A stretch of 64,000 bases of DNA, from assembly GCF_008124765.1 (NCBI RefSeq), contig NZ_VNHS01000002.1, positions 806,001-870,000 on the forward strand, given 5' to 3'. Below are positions 1 to 8,994 of the stretch, piece by piece. A program made the position numbers and the translations under genes. The first letter of the stretch is position 1. The number at the start of each line of letters is the position of its first letter. The stretch is from Paenibacillus methanolicus. Lineage in GTDB: Bacteria > Bacillota > Bacilli > Paenibacillales > Paenibacillaceae. The notes beneath the pieces are model-generated. The model was not told the DNA's origin. It ran no database searches and worked only from the letters and a program-made list of their open reading frames with translations.

Positions 1-570
1 CTCTAGCTGTTCCAGCGTGACCCGGTCCATGTAATGCGTCTGCAAATAGTCCCTCACCCGCTCCGCGTGCTTACGCTCCCCGAGCGGACGCCGCGCATGT
101 CCGCGGTCGCCTCGGCCGTAACCGGACAACGTCTGAACCAGTCCGATCAACGCCGTCTCCGCCTCGAGAGGAGTACCCTTGCCGGATATGGCGTCCATCG
201 CGTCCCGAATCAGCGCCGCGCATGCCGCGTTCTTCCCGTCTCCGGGCAAGTACGGCATATCGAGCCGGTCCGCCTCGCCGCCCTCCGATAGCATCATCCA
301 CTCCGGACGGATGAACAGCATGCTATAGGTCCAATCCGCATCCGATTCGGGCTGGCAGGCATGCAGCATAAGCGGCGGAAAACTGATGACGCGCCCCTTC
401 TCGACCTGATGCACGGCCCCGTCGCACCAGGCTCGAGTTCGGCCCGAGTCGATCAAGCCGACCGAATACTCCTCGTGAAAATGCTTCCGGTAAGCCAAAT
501 CGCCGCGCGTGCAGCGCTTGCCTTCGAGGAAAGGCAGCGCCTCGTCGCGGTAAAATGCAACCTCCGCCAT
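1..570 (-). CDS. AraC-family transcriptional regulator, C-terminus cut by window edge
   Basis: An open frame runs from an ATG at 570 to the window edge without a stop, giving 190 residues. The N-terminal half reads like an AraC-type cupin sensor (HFHEEYSVGLIDSG, then a CDG..HQVEKG strand and FPPLMLHAC). The visible end, VRDYLQTHYMDRVTLEQLE, is the first helix of the AraC DNA-binding domain. The rest of the HTH lies outside the window. It is 100 bases downstream of a sugar-binding lipoprotein on the same strand, so it may control that transport cluster or begin another unit. The family call is firm and the ligand is unknown. Confidence 0.85.
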   Translation of the reverse strand, partial: MAEVAFYRDEALPFLEGKRCTRGDLAYRKHFHEEYSVGLIDSGRTRAWCDGAVHQVEKGRVISFPPLMLHACQPESDADWTYSMLFIRPEWMMLSEGGEADRLDMPYLPGDGKNAACAALIRDAMDAISGKGTPLEAETALIGLVQTLSGYGRGDRGHARRPLGERKHAERVRDYLQTHYMDRVTLEQLE

Positions 571-670
571 GCGAAAGCCCCCTTCGCCGTATGTTGAAAC
601 GCCCCGCGCCTAGGCGGGCAGCTCCTTCGAATCTTTTCGTCCCGACCGCCTCGATTTCCTGCCGGCCCGA

Positions 671-2302
671 TTACTCCGGCTGCTTATACCGATCCAGCGC
701 CTGCTGGTGAATGTCGATCGCCCGGCCGATATTTAGCGCGCGCAGCTCCAGAGCGAACGAATCGAACCTCTCCAGCGGCTCGATGCCGAGGATGATTTTC
801 AGCGAGAAATCGTCCACGAGCGTGGATGCCTCCTGCATGATCGCCGCCAGTTCGGCGCTCTCCTTCTCCGTCTTCGGCGTCGCGGGGAGGGTATGCTCCG
901 ACGCATCCGTGCGCGCCCACACCCGGATCGCCTCCTGCTGCTCCGGCATCGCGTAATATTGTTCCATGTAGCGGACGTCCTGCACGAACGGGCCGAAATA
1001 ACTCGCCCGCGTGTACAACGCCAGCGCCTGGGAAGGCGCCAATCCATCGGGATTGCGCAGAATGAGATCCGTGTAGGTCGGGTAGCCGTCCTTCATCTCG
1101 TACGTCAGTCCCTCCGTGCCGAAATTGAACAGCATATGTCCCTCCGGTCCGTAGCCGTAATCGAGCAGGCGCACGGCCGCTTCGGCATTCTTGCTCGACG
1201 CGGCGATCGCGACGCCGCCGCTCGCGCCGACGGAAGGCGCGCGCTGGCCGAACTTCGGCTTCTCCCCTTTGCGCAGCACCGGATACGGCGCCGCGACCAG
1301 CTTCGCGTTCGGATCCTGCTGACGCAGCCCTGGCAACCAAGTGCCGATGCCCGCCCCCGCGTTCCAGATGCTCGCCCCGCTGCGGCCCGTCTGCATGCTC
1401 ACGTCTTGCGTAACAGAATCGACGGCCGCGAAATTCCGGTCGATCAGCCCTTCGGCATACCAGTCGCGGAAGAGAGCGAGGAAGTCCTTGTACCCCTGCC
1501 CCAGCGGCCCGTATTTCACGCGGTCATCGTCGACGTAGAATCCTTTCTTCACGCCGAACGCGCCGACGAAGCCGCCGTTCTCGATGCCGTTCAGCGGATT
1601 CGGCATGCCGAGGAAGGTCAGCGGCGCGTCCGCGCCCTTACGCGCCTTGAATGCCTGGAGCGCCTCGTGCCATTCGTCGATCGTCTGCGGCACCGGAAGC
1701 CCCAGCTCGTCGAGCCAGTCTTTACGGATAATCGGTCCTTGGTAGGTGCGAAGCCGCTCGTCTCGCTGCACGAACGGGAACGCGTAATAGCTCCCGTCCG
1801 CCGTCCGGATCTGCTTGTCGATGTCGGGGTGCTCGGCCAGATAGCGGCGCAAATTCGGGGCGTAGCGTTCGATCAGGTCGTTCAGGCGCAAAATATGCCC
1901 GTCCCGGATCGCCTTCTCCGGTCCGCCGGGGTAGTTGATCCACTCGTGTTCGATCATGTCCGGCAGCTGGCCCGAGGCGAGCAGCACGTTGATCGCTTCC
2001 TTCGACTGGTTGCCGGGCGGCCGGAGGAACGCGATCTTGACGCCGGTCTGCTTCTGCCACTCCAGAAAGAACGGCACGTCCCGAAAGTCGGACCGGATGC
2101 CGGCCGCGTTGCCGTTCATCTCTGCCCAATACGTCAGAGGCGCGCCTCCCTCGCCGCCCGCTTCGGCCGCATGATCGCCGCCTTCCGCGTCGGCCCCCGG
2201 ACCGGATGCCGTTCCGCCGGCGCACGATGCCAGCAGCAACAATGACAGAATTGCCGCCGCCAGCGACAACGCGAATGCGTTCCTCCAACTTCTCCCCCGC
2301 AT
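671..2302 (-). CDS. Extracellular solute-binding lipoprotein (CUT1, LplA-like), paralogue of the one at 6913-8583
   Basis: This is a 543-residue membrane-anchored sugar-binding protein. The open frame extends upstream into the preceding gene, but I chose the ATG at 2302 because it starts a lipoprotein signal (MRGRSWRN, hydrophobic stretch, LLASC lipobox with Cys27). The mature part carries binding-protein features (TYWAEM, LLASGQLPDM, GSYYAFPF, RKDWLDELGLPVP). It is closely similar along its length to the protein at 6913-8583, which points to a gene duplication. It starts 17 bases after the membrane AraC regulator at 2320 and may share its transcript. It has no permease of its own next to it, so it may share the pair at 5002-6808 or serve as an alternative receptor. 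The substrate is unknown. Confidence 0.88.
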   Translation of the reverse strand: MRGRSWRNAFALSLAAAILSLLLLASCAGGTASGPGADAEGGDHAAEAGGEGGAPLTYWAEMNGNAAGIRSDFRDVPFFLEWQKQTGVKIAFLRPPGNQSKEAINVLLASGQLPDMIEHEWINYPGGPEKAIRDGHILRLNDLIERYAPNLRRYLAEHPDIDKQIRTADGSYYAFPFVQRDERLRTYQGPIIRKDWLDELGLPVPQTIDEWHEALQAFKARKGADAPLTFLGMPNPLNGIENGGFVGAFGVKKGFYVDDDRVKYGPLGQGYKDFLALFRDWYAEGLIDRNFAAVDSVTQDVSMQTGRSGASIWNAGAGIGTWLPGLRQQDPNAKLVAAPYPVLRKGEKPKFGQRAPSVGASGGVAIAASSKNAEAAVRLLDYGYGPEGHMLFNFGTEGLTYEMKDGYPTYTDLILRNPDGLAPSQALALYTRASYFGPFVQDVRYMEQYYAMPEQQEAIRVWARTDASEHTLPATPKTEKESAELAAIMQEASTLVDDFSLKIILGIEPLERFDSFALELRALNIGRAIDIHQQALDRYKQPE

Positions 2303-2319
2303 AGCCGATCGGCTCCTCC

Positions 2320-4665
2320 CTAGTAAATCTCCTTGTATTTGCCCGGCGTGACGCCCTCGTATTTTTTGAACACCCGGATGAACGTCGCGGCGTCGTTGTA
2401 GCCCACCATGCGCGAAATTTCCGTGATCGACTCCCTCTTGACGCGGATCATCGCCTTCGCCTGGGCGATCCGGGTTTTGTGAATGTAATCGAGCAGTCCT
2501 TCGCCGGTCTGGTTCTTGAACAGCCGCGACAGGTAACTGCCCTTCAAATCGAACGCGTCGCCGATGCCGTTCACGTTCAAATTCGCGTCCGTGTAATGAT
2601 CCTCGATATAGCGGGCGACCTGAGCGGTCAGGTCGCGCAGCGAATCGTCCCGCTCCTGCGACACGTTGGCGGCGCGCTTCGCCTCCGCGAAAGCGCATAC
2701 ATCTTGCAGCAGCGCTTGGAGCTCCGTGCGCATCTCCTGGATCGTATCGCAGACGAGAATCCGATCCATCCGGAGCGGATCGTCCGCCAGCGGGCCGCCG
2801 CCCGACTCGCCCAGCTCGTTGACCGCCTTGACCATCGTGCCGACGAGATTGAACATGAGACAGCGCGCCAGCGTCAGCGGCATGCGCGGCTGATCGAAGT
2901 TGCGGCTCGTAATCTCGTCCATGTACGCGGAAGCCTGGCACCGGTCGCCGACCTTGATGAAGTTGATCAGCTGCTGCTCGACCGCGAGCGGATAATAATA
3001 CCCCGTCTGTCCGCCGCCGGCCGGACTGATGTGGATGTCCTCGTACGCGATAATGCCTTTCTTGCCAAGCACCATCTTGTACTCCATCGCGTCCACCGCT
3101 TCCCGGTAAGCGTCCGCAATGCCCGGCAGCGCCGCGTGCACGCCGCTTAGCGAGATCGTCATCTCCATCTCATACCGCCGCAGAAAGCTCTGCGCCTCGG
3201 CCGCGATGCTCCTGAGATCCACGCCGGCATCGCCCGCGTCCGGACGGAGATTAACGAGACAGACCATCATATCGTCCGCTTCCGCCATATAGCCGGCATG
3301 GCCATGCCGACCGGCCAGCTCCTCGACGACGTTGGCGATAATGAACGGAATAAGCCTTCTCCGCTCGCTCGCGTCAATGCCCGGCAGCTTCGCGTCCAGC
3401 TCCGCCTCGTTCTCGAGCATGAACAACAGGACGGCGTAATCGTCGGACAGCATCGTCATGCGGAAGGAGCGGAACGCTTCCTCGTAGGGCACGGGCGTGT
3501 CTATCCGACCCTTGAGGAGCCGGTTGATCATGTTCGAACGCAGCGCGTGCTGATGCTTCAGCAGCTGGCTGGCGATCTCGTCCTTCTCGCTTCGGGCGCG
3601 CAGGATCGCGCGATGAATCATCCGCAGCTCGTTGGCGTCCTCCCGCTCCGGCGCTGCGCTCCGCCCGCCGAGCAGTCGGATCAGCTCCTGGATCGGCGAA
3701 TAATTGCGGCGCATGAAAAACCAGGTCAGGACGCCCGCCCCGATAACGCTGATCAGCATGCTGACATACGTGAACCGGCGGACATATTCGGCTTTCTTCC
3801 AATAAAGTCCGGCCGGCAGAATGAGCGCGTATTTCAAATCCGACACGTCCGATTCGATGGTGAACAGCTCGGAATCCCCCGTACGCGAGGAAGCGAGCTT
3901 AACGCGACTACCATCCATGAACAGGGCCAGCTCAGGCGCGTCCGGACGACTCTGGAGCAGGATGTTGTCGTCTTCGTTCAGAATGAGCAAGAGCCCGCCG
4001 CTGAAACCGGAGATGCTCTCGATCCCGCCCAGGAATCTAGCCGCGTCGGCCATGACGACGACCGTCCCGGTCCCTCGTCCGCTCAGATCGTTCGGCAGGG
4101 TGGCAATGTAAGCGATCGAGGATTGCGACGGTTTCGCGTACAGATGAGGCAGAACGGCGAATCGGCTGCCGCCCCGCTGTCCGACCGCCTGCGACCACTG
4201 CTCGAACGTCATCGCCCCCGTGTCGTGCACCGTTCGGAAGGCCGTCTTCATATCCCGTATGTTGCCCGGCCGCAGAACGGAAGCGCCTTCATTCCACACC
4301 ACGTAAAATTCGTCGATCGTCGCGTACGACGTCTTGTAGAAGCGCAGCGCCTTGGCGACCTCGTAGGCGCCGAACGGCGTTTCCTTCGCCGGCATGTTCG
4401 TGTACATGAGCTGGCGCAGCTTCTCGTTCCACGTCATCTCCATGCTTAGCCGCTTCATCAGATCGACCTGGTTGTCGATCGTATAGCGCATCTGCTTGAG
4501 AAGCGAATCGTTGGCGCGGTGAATCTCGCTCTTGAGAGCACCGCTCGCCTGCCCGTAAATGACGAGGCTGATGAGGATCGGGACGAAGAGCACCGCGCTG
4601 TACGAAAGCAGCCACGCGACGATGATGCTTTTGCGTTTGTGCCATAACGATCGGATTGTCGGCAA
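2320..4665 (-). CDS. Membrane-anchored AraC-type regulator with extracytoplasmic sensor
   Basis: A 781-residue one-component regulator. The start is a TTG at 4665, eight bases after a GGGGGG Shine-Dalgarno. A transmembrane helix lies near residues 15-38, followed by an extracytoplasmic segment of about 250 residues resembling a Cache-type sensor, a second helix near 296-318 (YVSMLISVIGAGVLTWFF), a cytoplasmic middle region, and a C-terminal AraC double HTH (about 680-781, DAFDLKGSYLSRLFKNQTGE and GYNDAATFIRVFKKYEGVTPGKYKE). There is no kinase or receiver domain, so sensing and DNA binding sit in one chain. It lies between two binding-protein genes and the permease pair and is the likely local regulator. 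The family call is firm and the signal is inferred to be a sugar or binding protein. Confidence 0.88.
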   Translation of the reverse strand: MPTIRSLWHKRKSIIVAWLLSYSAVLFVPILISLVIYGQASGALKSEIHRANDSLLKQMRYTIDNQVDLMKRLSMEMTWNEKLRQLMYTNMPAKETPFGAYEVAKALRFYKTSYATIDEFYVVWNEGASVLRPGNIRDMKTAFRTVHDTGAMTFEQWSQAVGQRGGSRFAVLPHLYAKPSQSSIAYIATLPNDLSGRGTGTVVVMADAARFLGGIESISGFSGGLLLILNEDDNILLQSRPDAPELALFMDGSRVKLASSRTGDSELFTIESDVSDLKYALILPAGLYWKKAEYVRRFTYVSMLISVIGAGVLTWFFMRRNYSPIQELIRLLGGRSAAPEREDANELRMIHRAILRARSEKDEIASQLLKHQHALRSNMINRLLKGRIDTPVPYEEAFRSFRMTMLSDDYAVLLFMLENEAELDAKLPGIDASERRRLIPFIIANVVEELAGRHGHAGYMAEADDMMVCLVNLRPDAGDAGVDLRSIAAEAQSFLRRYEMEMTISLSGVHAALPGIADAYREAVDAMEYKMVLGKKGIIAYEDIHISPAGGGQTGYYYPLAVEQQLINFIKVGDRCQASAYMDEITSRNFDQPRMPLTLARCLMFNLVGTMVKAVNELGESGGGPLADDPLRMDRILVCDTIQEMRTELQALLQDVCAFAEAKRAANVSQERDDSLRDLTAQVARYIEDHYTDANLNVNGIGDAFDLKGSYLSRLFKNQTGEGLLDYIHKTRIAQAKAMIRVKRESITEISRMVGYNDAATFIRVFKKYEGVTPGKYKEIY

Positions 4666-5001
4666 GCGCTTATCCCCCCGGTTGCAAAATGGTGGTTACG
4701 GTCATTCCGCGCAAGGATCGCCGGTCGGAACGTCGGACATCCGCCTGCGCTAGAGACCTTCATTATACCGGGTTATGTCCCGCTCCCGGAATGGCTAAAA
4801 GTCGCAAATCGATTGATCAAATCGCCACTTAATCCGGATATCGCTCACTTTTTGCGAACGCGAAAGGCCCGATGGAACCGCTGGATGCGTCCGATCGGGC
4901 TAAAACTGGCTGATATGGGGGAGATGAGGAGAATGCGTCTGGATGGCGCTCAGGATAGCATATTGCTTGGCGTACGGCATGGCATCTTGCCGAGCGTCGC
5001 C
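4666..5001. other. Intergenic region between the permease operon and the membrane AraC regulator
   Basis: No credible gene is visible. The region holds a hairpin (4864-4904) that could end the upstream minus-strand permease operon. On the minus strand there is a TATAAT-like box (attata at about 4762-4767) that could start transcription of the regulator at 4665, although I see no good -35. Short open frames here lack ribosome sites. Confidence 0.5.
4864..4904 (-). terminator. Possible terminator of the minus-strand permease operon
   Basis: Inverted arms GGCCCGATGGA and TCCGATCGGGCT flank a loop of about 15 bases. On the minus strand the stem is followed by CCTTTCGCG, so the U tract is short. 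It lies about 100 bases downstream of the permease stop at 5002. Confidence 0.4.
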
Positions 5002-5874
5002 CTACCCTTTTAGCGACCCGACCATGACGCCTTTGACGAAGAAGCGCTGCACGAACGGATAAATGCACAGGATCGGCACGGTGGCGACCATGATCGTCGC
5101 GTATTTGATCGTCTCGCCGATCTGGAACCGGTCGCTTGCGGACGCGCCGGCCGCCATGCTGTCGGTTGAGTTGGCGATCAGAATTTCGCGCAGCACTAGC
5201 TGCAGCGGGAACAGCTCCCGGCTCTTGATGAAGATCGACGCGTAGAACCAGCCGTTCCACTTGTCCACCGCATAGTAGAGGATCATGACGGCGATGACCG
5301 GCATGGACAGCGGAATAATGATGCGGAACAGGATGGTGAAATGGTTCGCCCCGTCGATTTTGGCCGATTCCTCCAGACTGTCCGGGATGCCCATGAACGC
5401 GGTGCGCATGATGATCAGGTTGAACGTGCTGACGGCGAACGGAATGATCGTCGACCAGAGCGAATCGAGCAGGCCGACGCCCTTCACGACGAGGTACAGC
5501 GGGATGAGGCCGCCGCCGAAGAACATCGTGAACACGATGAAAAACATGAAGGCGTTGTTCCACATGACGTTCTTGCGGGAAAGTACGTACGCGCCGAGCG
5601 ACGTCATGACCAGGTTGACGAGCACGCCGGCGATGACGATGAACAGCGTGTTGCGGTAGCCGATGGCGATGCCCGGATTGGCCAGCACGCTCTTGTATGC
5701 CTCTAAGCTGAATCCGAGCGGCTTCCAGAGAATGCCTTTGTTCACGATCAACTGCCCGGCGTCGCTGAACGAGGCGAACAGCACGTAGAGCAGCGGATAC
5801 AGCGTCGCCACGACAAGCAGCGTCAGTATTGCATAGATGACGACGTCGAAGGCTCGATCGAAAAATGTTTGCAT
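5002..5874 (-). CDS. Carbohydrate ABC transporter permease (LplC/YtcP type)
   Basis: A 290-residue inner-membrane permease of the CUT1 family. Six hydrophobic segments are visible. The EAA loop that docks the ATPase reads ESAKIDGANHFTILFRIIIPLSMP, near residues 180-205. The ATG at 5874 follows AGGGGTG at good spacing and lies 10 bases after the stop of the partner permease at 5885. It ends VMVGSLKG, typical of the LplC group. With the permease at 5885 and the binding protein at 6913 it forms a complete import module, apart from the ATPase, which this family usually takes from a shared MsmX-like protein encoded elsewhere. Substrate is unknown. Confidence 0.93.
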   Translation of the reverse strand: MQTFFDRAFDVVIYAILTLLVVATLYPLLYVLFASFSDAGQLIVNKGILWKPLGFSLEAYKSVLANPGIAIGYRNTLFIVIAGVLVNLVMTSLGAYVLSRKNVMWNNAFMFFIVFTMFFGGGLIPLYLVVKGVGLLDSLWSTIIPFAVSTFNLIIMRTAFMGIPDSLEESAKIDGANHFTILFRIIIPLSMPVIAVMILYYAVDKWNGWFYASIFIKSRELFPLQLVLREILIANSTDSMAAGASASDRFQIGETIKYATIMVATVPILCIYPFVQRFFVKGVMVGSLKG

Positions 5875-5884
5875 GAATTCACCC

Positions 5885-6808
5885 CTACCAAAGACTGCTT
5901 TTGCTCACCCGCCGGCTGATGGCGTTCGCGGTGACGAGCAGCACGAGATTGATGACGGAATTGAACAAGCCGACCGCGGAGCTGTAGCTCCAACCGAACT
6001 CCAAGAGCCCTTTGCGATAGACGAAGGAGGAGATGACGTCGGCCGTTTCGTAGGTGATCGGGTTGTAGAGCAGAATGATTTTCTCGAAGCCGACGTTGAG
6101 CAGGTTGCCCATCCGCAAAATAAGCATGATCGCGATCGTCGGCATGATCCCGGGCAGCGTGATGTAGACGATTTGCTTAAGCCGGCTCGCTCCATCCATC
6201 CGCGCCGCTTCGTACTGTTCCTGGTCGATGCTCATAAGCGCGGCGATGTAGATGATCGACTCCCAGCCGATCCGCTGCCAGATTTCCGACAGAATATAGA
6301 TCGGGCGGAACAATCCCGGCTTCTGCAGCATCGCCTGTCCGTCGTAGCCAAGCCAGACGAAGATTTGGTTGATCAGACCGTCGGCGTTCGTGAAGTCCGT
6401 GATAATGCCGCAGATGACGACGAGCGAGATGAAGTAGGGCATGTACGTGATCGTCTGCACGGCGCGCTTGAACGCCCGGCCCCGCACCTCGTTGATGAGC
6501 AAGGCGAGAATGATCGGCGCCGGGAACTCGAACAGCAGCGAGTACAGGCTGATGAGCAGCGTATTCTTGAGTATGCGCCAGAAGTAATAGCTGTTGAAGA
6601 AATCGGCGAAATGCTTCAGCCCGACCCAGTCGCTGCCGAGGATGCCCTTCATCGGCGAGTAGTTCTTGAAGGCGATGACCGCCCCGTACATCGGCACGTA
6701 ATGGAACACGATGTAATAGACGAGGACAGGCAGCATCATCAGATATAAATATTTGTTCAGCAGGAAATCCCGGACGAAGCGGTGTTTGAACGTTTGTGAA
6801 TTGGCCAT
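5885..6808 (-). CDS. Sugar ABC transporter permease (LplB type)
   Basis: A 307-residue permease with six membrane segments, the first partner of the pair. The open frame begins at 6835, but the codons there (AAAAGAGGTGAG) look like the Shine-Dalgarno itself. The ATG at 6808, or the GTG just before it, is therefore the better start. The EAA loop (YEAARMDGASRLKQIVYITLPGI) is present and the chain ends SKSSLW, usual for LplB homologues. It follows the binding-protein gene by about 100 bases that contain an imperfect hairpin, a common way of producing more binding protein than permease. Function is firm at family level. Confidence 0.92.
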   Translation of the reverse strand: MANSQTFKHRFVRDFLLNKYLYLMMLPVLVYYIVFHYVPMYGAVIAFKNYSPMKGILGSDWVGLKHFADFFNSYYFWRILKNTLLISLYSLLFEFPAPIILALLINEVRGRAFKRAVQTITYMPYFISLVVICGIITDFTNADGLINQIFVWLGYDGQAMLQKPGLFRPIYILSEIWQRIGWESIIYIAALMSIDQEQYEAARMDGASRLKQIVYITLPGIMPTIAIMLILRMGNLLNVGFEKIILLYNPITYETADVISSFVYRKGLLEFGWSYSSAVGLFNSVINLVLLVTANAISRRVSKSSLW

Positions 6809-6912
6809 CACGGCGTAGCGCTCACCTCTTTTCAAATCGGGAGTCGGGAAGAACCGGCTTATCGCAGACTTGCGGATGACGTCCAGGCCGATTCTTCTCC
6901 TGCTCCGCTAGC

Positions 6913-8583
6913 TTACCGGCTGTTGTACCGCCCGAGCGCCGCGGTCTGGATTTCGATGGCGCGCGCCAGGTTCAGCGACTTCATTTTGTCCAAATAATTC
7001 TCGTAGGCGTCGACCGGCTCGGTGCCGAGGATGATTTTGAGCGTCATCTCGTCCACGAGCGTGTCGATGTCGTTCATGATGGCCGCGTATTCGGAGCTCT
7101 CCTCCGGCGTCGGCGTAATCGGCGGCAGCTGGTATTTCGCCGCGTCCGTCTTCGCCCACACGTTGATCGCGTCGCGCTGCGTCTGCAGGGCGAAGAATTG
7201 CTCGGCGTACCGTTTGTCCTGGATGAACGGGCCGTTGTAGCTGCCGCGCGCATACGTCGAGATCATTTGCGCCGGCGCGAGTTTATCCGGATTGTTCAAA
7301 ATCATGTCCGTGTACGTCGGATAGCCGTCCACCATATTGTAGCTGACGCCCTCGGTGCCGAAGTTGAAGAACATCCGGCCTTCCTCGCCGTAGCCGTAGT
7401 CGAGCAAACGGACCGCCAGCTCGGGATCCTTCGCCGACGACGTGATCGCGACCGTGCCTTCGGACGAATACGCCTGATTGCGCTGGCCGAATTTGGGCGT
7501 CTCCCCTTTGTTCAGCACCGGATACGGAGCGGCGATGAGCACGGCCTTCGGATCGTTCGCCGCCACCAGCGGCTGCCACTTGCCGATGCCCGCGCCCGCG
7601 TTGCCGATCGTCGCGCCGGTCGCGCCGGAGGCGATGTTGCCGTCGAGCGCTTTCGTATCGATCGTCGCCGCGTTTTTGTCGATCAGACCTTCCTTATACC
7701 AGCCTTGGAACAGGCGGAGGTATTCCTTGAAGCCCGGCTCGGCCGGCCCGAATTTGACCTTGCCGTCCTCCTGGTAGAACCCGCGGCTGACGCCGTACGC
7801 GCCGATGAACGCCCCGTTGCCGGATTCGTTGAAGAACCTCGGCTTGCTGGAGAAGGACAGCGGCGCCGCGGCGCCTTTCTTCTCCTTGAACGCCCGCAGC
7901 ATCGCCGTCCAGTCGTCGATCGTCTCCGGCACCGGCAGTCCGAGCTCGTCGAGCCAGTCTTTCCGAAGGATCGGCCCCTGGAAGACGCGTAAATATTCGT
8001 CGCCGCGGATGAACGGGAAGGCATAATAGCTGCCGCTGTCGGTCTTGACCATCTTGTCGATGTCGGGATTGTCCTGCAGGAATTTCTTCAGGTTCGGCGC
8101 GTGCTTGTCGATCAGGTCGTTCAGCTTGATGATGTAGCCGTCGCCGATTGCCTTCTCCGGTCCGCCCGGGAACGAGAGGAAGTTGAATTCGAGCATGTCC
8201 GGCAGGTCGCCCGAGGCGAGCAGCACGTTCAGCGCTTCCTTCGCCTGTCCGGTCGGCGGCGCGATGAAGCTCAGCTTCACGCCGGTCTTCTTCTGCCAAT
8301 CCTGGAAGAACGGGACTTCGTCGTGCGTCGCCTTGAGACCGATCAGGTTGGCGCTAATCTCGCTCCAATAAGTAAGCGTCTTATCGGTCTGGATCGGATA
8401 GGTCGTCCCTTCGGGCGCCGTCTGGTTATTGCCCGCGGCTGCGTCGTTCGCCGGCTTGTTGGTATTGTTCGCTGCGCCGCCGTTTGCGCCGCCGTTGTTG
8501 CCTCCGTTCCCGCCGTTCGAGCACGCCGCGAGCAGCGAGCCGGCCAACAGGAGGAGGACGCCGGTTTTCAGCACGTGTATCAT
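6913..8583 (-). CDS. Extracellular solute-binding lipoprotein (CUT1, LplA-like)
   Basis: A 556-residue sugar-binding lipoprotein. The signal sequence MIHVLKTGVLLLLAGSLLAAC has a lipobox Cys21 and is followed by a Gly/Asn-rich linker that tethers the domain to the membrane. Binding-domain landmarks include LLASGDLPDM, PGGPEKAI, GSYYAFPF and RKDWLDELGLPVP. It is the first gene of a three-gene import operon with the permeases at 5885 and 5002. The close paralogue at 671-2302 lies beyond the AraC regulator. The ligand is probably an oligosaccharide but cannot be named from sequence. Confidence 0.92.
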   Translation of the reverse strand: MIHVLKTGVLLLLAGSLLAACSNGGNGGNNGGANGGAANNTNKPANDAAAGNNQTAPEGTTYPIQTDKTLTYWSEISANLIGLKATHDEVPFFQDWQKKTGVKLSFIAPPTGQAKEALNVLLASGDLPDMLEFNFLSFPGGPEKAIGDGYIIKLNDLIDKHAPNLKKFLQDNPDIDKMVKTDSGSYYAFPFIRGDEYLRVFQGPILRKDWLDELGLPVPETIDDWTAMLRAFKEKKGAAAPLSFSSKPRFFNESGNGAFIGAYGVSRGFYQEDGKVKFGPAEPGFKEYLRLFQGWYKEGLIDKNAATIDTKALDGNIASGATGATIGNAGAGIGKWQPLVAANDPKAVLIAAPYPVLNKGETPKFGQRNQAYSSEGTVAITSSAKDPELAVRLLDYGYGEEGRMFFNFGTEGVSYNMVDGYPTYTDMILNNPDKLAPAQMISTYARGSYNGPFIQDKRYAEQFFALQTQRDAINVWAKTDAAKYQLPPITPTPEESSEYAAIMNDIDTLVDEMTLKIILGTEPVDAYENYLDKMKSLNLARAIEIQTAALGRYNSR

Positions 8584-8955
8584 CTGTATTCAACCCTCTC
8601 CGATAAAGTCTGTCGTGAGTCATGCCCCACGCCTTCAGACTAACGGGTCCGGCCGCGCTGCCGATATGCGCAAAAACGTCAATGGCATGCCGATTTCGCG
8701 CGGCGGCGAGTGACGAAATCGACAATCGGGTTGATCTGGGGGCGGAAAGCGGGCTGAGGTTAGTGGTGCGGCCATGGATATAGTCGGCTGGGTACCGCTA
8801 CTGCGACGCGACTGGCCGCAACGAGCTCCGATAGTCCGCTGGGCACCACGATTGCTACTCGTAGCCCTCGCCGGACTTCAAAAATTGGCAACACCTAACT
8901 AGCGTGACTCGGACACACGCAACGAACGCCGTCCAATGGACATTTCCCAACAAAG
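8584..8955. other. Intergenic region upstream of the binding-protein operon
   Basis: About 370 bases with no convincing gene. It should hold the promoter of the minus-strand operon starting at 8583. Two related segments about 52 bases apart (TAGTCGGCTGGGTACC near 8780 and TAGTCCGCTGGGCACC near 8832) form an imperfect direct repeat of unknown meaning. Confidence 0.4.
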
Positions 8956-8984
8956 AAAAATGCCGGGGCTCTCAACCCCGACAT
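8956..8984 (-). terminator. Rho-independent terminator after the beta-helix gene
   Basis: On the minus strand ATGTCGGGG and CCCCGGCAT form a nine-pair stem (one G-U) with a seven-base loop, followed by TTTTTCTTT. It lies 10 bases beyond the stop of the gene at 8995. Confidence 0.85.
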
Positions 8985-8994
8985 TACGCTAACC

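Noticed and set aside
893..2245. 450-codon plus-strand frame opposite the binding-protein gene
   Set aside because: It is an antisense composition shadow without ribosome site or recognisable domain; the minus strand encodes a clear lipoprotein.
2303..2941. N-terminal extension of the binding protein at 671-2302
   Set aside because: The added residues are Arg-rich antisense-like sequence from within the regulator gene and would bury the lipoprotein signal.
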